Source: Brachionus plicatilis
Lineage: Eukaryota > Rotifera > Eurotatoria > Ploima > Brachionidae
Direction: 5' to 3'
Assembly: GCA_010279815.1 (NCBI GenBank)
Contig: QEOQ01000242.1
Location: 608,475 to 672,474 of the forward strand
DNA: 64,000 nt
The translations under genes were made by a program, and so were the position numbers. Shown in pieces: positions 61,385 through 64,000 of the stretch. The first letter of the stretch is position 1. Each line of letters begins with the position of its first letter. The notes under the pieces are model-generated. The model was not told the origin of the DNA. It saw only the letters and a list, made by a program, of their open reading frames with translations, and made no database searches.

Positions 61385-61895
61385 TTAATTGCGTTGTTTC
61401 GAATCATATGTACGTAGTCCTTGTCCGACTCTTTTTCATTTTGTTGTTTGCATTTTTCACATAATTATTTAAAGTTGTGTTGTTGGGCTAGAGTTAAGTC
61501 AGGATTTAGGTAGATATTATCGAAAGCTTTTTTCTCTCTAAGTTTTTTTGAATTATATAATATTTCATTTCGCGTTTTTTCGTCTTTAAATTTAATCAAT
61601 AGGGGTGAAGAAGGTAAGAGGTTTGGAATAGTTGTGCTAGTATGAAGTACCTTCTCAAGACTTTCCCTTAGTATTTTATTGTTTTTCTCTAGTCGTTCGA
61701 TTCTTTCGTCTAATTAATTGATGTTTAAGAAGTGTCAGAATCAGTTTTTTGTCTCTTGTTTTTTTTTGGTAATCTTTCAGGTGAGCTGGCGCTTACTTCC
61801 ATTGTTATCTCGATATTTCTTAACTCATCTAGCAAGTTTTCTACCAGAAGTTCCTGATTTTGTGACGTTTAATCCATTTTGTGAGAATTTTAATT
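61385..61895 (-). pseudogene. LINE-A ORF1-like fragment
   Basis: On the minus strand: LDERIERLEKNNKILRESLE (coiled coil), then LLIKFKDEKTRNEILYNSKK, NIYLNPDLTLAQQHNFK and DKDYVHMIRNNAIKRV. This order is typical of the gag-like ORF1 C-terminus of LINEs. It lies on the other side of the hAT element from LINE-A and has the same orientation, as expected if one LINE was split. About 130 endonuclease residues are missing between the two parts. Confidence 0.65.
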
Positions 61896-61899
61896 TATT

Positions 61900-62454
61900 A
61901 TAATTTTATTACTATTTTATTACAAAAGTCTAAATTCTTAGTTTAAAATAAAAAAATAAATAAGATAAATAAAATATGAATATGTTTTAAATAAAATTGA
62001 CACAATTTATTATTTTTCTAATTGATAATCAAAATTAATTTTTGTTATTTTTTTTTTTATACGCGTTTTTTAATATAATTCAGCTTGCCTTTATCCTCTA
62101 AAAATAATTTGAAAAAGATGTAAAGTTGATCAATTTTAAATGGTATGCTACTGGAGGTATTTTCAATCAAATGTTGTCTTGTCAAGGTTCTAACATTAGG
62201 TACAGCAATTATTAATTCAATTTAAGAAGCTGTTATAAATAAACTTTTAATTTTTTATATTTGTCAATTATTATTTTTGGTGGACAAATCGAAAAATAGA
62301 CAAAATTAAATTAAACTAATTAAAAGAAAAATAATTATAACATTCATTTTTGAATTTTTGGCACAATTTAAGTTCGAAAAAGGAAAATTTTTGCATTTTT
62401 CATTATTTTTTCTTATATTTTCAAGATAATTTAAAAAAAAAAAATCTTAAAATT
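61900..62454. other. AT-rich spacer
   Basis: No gene or clear repeat seen. Confidence 0.5.
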
Positions 62455-62660
62455 TTAAATTACATGTATTTTATCACGTATACGTGTTATTTTATGCGTT
62501 TTTAAAGTGTAAATGAGACGTGTTTGTGTACGTGTACGTGTAAATACACAAAGAATTAGGCAAGGAAGTGTACGAGTACGTGTATGATACTTTACCTGTA
62601 CACGTACACAAACACGTGGAATTTTTGTGTCGGATTGTATGTTTGAAACTGAAAAATTAT
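62455..62660. repeat. ACGTGT-rich inverted repeat
   Basis: ACGTGTTTGTGTACGTGTAC (62518-62537) and its perfect inverse (62598-62617) flank a centre with further GTACGTGTA words. ACGTATACGTG sits at 62476-62486. On the minus strand it translates as TRTRT-type repeats, which explains a spurious 88-residue frame. It is probably the terminal or subterminal repeat of a transposon. Confidence 0.6.
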
Positions 62661-62759
62661 TTAAAACATGGCACTTATTCAATGTTATTTCAACAGTAGA
62701 TACATTTTGTAATTCTGACACAAAAAATTAAACAATATACATATAAATTTCATTAGTGC

Positions 62760-63130
62760 CCTTGGGCCCATCTATCCGATCTCCTCGCTTGACGTATTGG
62801 AACATGTATTTATGCTCCTTCTTCAACTTAAACGCTCATAGTTAGGTTAATTAACTTTCCAGTGATATCGACAAAGATGTCGCTATATCACACAAGAGAG
62901 ATCCAACAAGAGAGTCTTGTGACAGACCGCCTAGCACTGGTTCAAATTCAGAGAGCATCCCCTTTTATCAAATTTATCTGGAATATTACATGGTATCTAA
63001 GTCAAAGAAAATGACATTAGGTAACCCCTTCTCATTCGACTTGTTTTAAAAAGGAATATAATTCTTGCCATCTTCCAATCTCTTGAATATTAATAAGGTA
63101 TTTAAACATTGATTAAATTTTTAATTTTAT
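62760..63130 (-). pseudogene. Old LINE reverse-transcriptase relic
   Basis: On the minus strand, TWKMARIIFLFKTSRMRR then GYLMSFSLT resembles the W-K-x-A-x-I-x-L-x-K ... YRPISL block of LINE RTs. Further on, GGLSQDSLVGSLLC resembles the GVPQGSVLGPLLF block. Frames shift between them. The stretch is less AT-rich than its flanks. Confidence 0.4.
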
Positions 63131-63139
63131 ATACGAAAA

Positions 63140-63630
63140 TACGATGGATTAAATATTTTCTATGCTCTGTCTAGTTCTTAAAAGACCTCATTTTTCTTAA
63201 AATTTAGTATTTAATTACGATGGTATTAAAATCCCATTGTTATTAGTTTTATTTGGTATTTAATTATTAAATTTTTTTCGGTACAAAATTCTCTCAGTAT
63301 TAGTTTCATTTGGTATTAGCTTGCTATTCACCGGAAATTCATTTAGTTGAATTCTATTTAAAATATGCTTTTTTTGATTAACACTTTTATTGGGATTAGA
63401 ATATTTTAGCTTTGACAAAACGTCAAATGAGACAGAATAGAAAATAAAAAATGAAATAAATTAAAGACAAAAAATTAATGTTTATTTGATACAATAAGCT
63501 TAACAAAATCTCAATTTTAAATCAATAAAATAGGACTTAGTGATTTGTATATCAATTGTTCTAAATTAAATCATCCATCGACACAACAAGTTTTATACAC
63601 AAAAAATTTAAATTGTAACAATAAAAATCA
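63140..63630. other. AT-rich 3' flank of IWS1
   Basis: No gene seen. A repeated TTAGT(A/T)TTTGGTATT-like pattern at 63180-63320 hints at a decayed repeat. Confidence 0.4.
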
Positions 63631-63631
63631 A

Positions 63632-63926
63632 TTATCCTTTATCATTAACACTCATGGTCACAGCTCTGTGAAATTTATTTGTTCGTTTGAATTCAACGAA
63701 TTTTTTTTGGTGTTTTTCCAGTCTGGTCTCGGCTTTTTTGATTTTTTTGGAACTACTCTCGCTAACGTCAACATTTGATTTGGGCCTAATGATGTAGTCC
63801 TTATGAGTAGGGACCGGAACTCTTGCTCTTGGTATGAAGCCTGGATCGCCTGGTCGCAAAACTCTGTTCGGATCTTCGGCCTCACTCCGGTCACTTTCTA
63901 GACCGGGGCGATTTTTGCGCTTCTTT
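63632..63926 (-). CDS. IWS1/Spn1 transcription elongation factor, C-terminal exon (partial)
   Basis: On the minus strand the exon reads KKRKNRPGLESDRSEAEDPN then RVLRPGDPGFIPRARVPVPT, HKDYIIRPKSNVDVS, a basic KKIKKAETRLEKHQKKFVEF segment, and ends HRAVTMSVNDKG-stop. The RPxDPGFIxRARVPxPxxKDYxxRPKxNV block is the conserved C-terminus of IWS1, which binds Spt6 and RNA polymerase II and links elongation to splicing and mRNA export. An acceptor (TTTAAAG) sits at 63927-63933; the rest of the gene lies beyond the window end. The exon is GC-richer than its flanks. Two alternative AG positions (exon edge 63922 or 63926) are possible. Confidence 0.8.
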
Positions 63927-64000
63927 CTTTAAAAATGAATCACTTAGTAATCTATTAAACAAATCTAGAACAATTACTTGTCTCTGACTGACAATATTTC

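Noticed and set aside
62455..62721. 88-residue minus frame with TRTRT repeats
   Set aside because: It is a translation of the ACGTGT inverted repeat, with no independent coding evidence.

Overview
This is eukaryotic DNA, most likely from a small invertebrate. It is very AT-rich outside genes. It carries metazoan genes: an aristaless/ARX-type homeobox gene, an R3H-SUZ RNA-binding protein gene, the last exon of the elongation factor gene IWS1, and two four-pass membrane protein genes. Introns are mostly 49-56 bp with GT...AG ends, with a few long ones full of repeats. My guess is a monogonont rotifer (Brachionus-like), from the composition, the tiny introns and the mix of transposons. That is inference; no sequence here proves the species. 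No rRNA, tRNA or CRISPR array is visible.

Layout. 1-3990: gene-free AT-rich DNA with a 620-bp foldback repeat. 3990-6632 (-): an 880-residue protein with SF2-helicase-like motifs, whose only intact Walker A lies at the C-terminus. 6800-10500: small transposons (an 8-bp-TSD hAT-like MITE, two TA-flanked TIR elements), a dead LINE and a pogo relic. 11341-17791 (+): the R3H-SUZ gene, with a 4.9-kb intron. 18482-18993: another TA-flanked TIR element. 20399-21018 (+): a three-exon four-pass membrane protein. 21.5-25.1 kb: dead LINEs, a pogo/Tigger derivative and a transposase tail. 29902-31535 (+): a candidate 72-residue two-exon gene. 31.5-37 kb: gene-poor DNA with a few less AT-rich islands. 37076-38425 (+): the homeobox gene. 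39-44.5 kb: TIR element, a GC-rich repeat island, a lone WD40 fragment and a LINE 3' end. 44789-45321 (+): a second four-pass membrane gene. 47.3-49.6 kb: a Tc1/mariner-type (DD37D) transposon with a 5'-region duplication on its 3' side. 51.9-61.9 kb: a nest of transposons. 63632 to the window end (-): IWS1 C-terminal exon.

The host genes look like independent neighbours; I see no operon or shared pathway. The most notable points are the helicase-like protein with a displaced Walker A, the layered transposon nest (LINE, hAT, TIR element with an exact 8-bp duplication, LINE), the single-exon homeobox gene with an eh1-like motif moved to the C-terminal side, and AG acceptors just upstream of several start codons that could be trans-splice sites.
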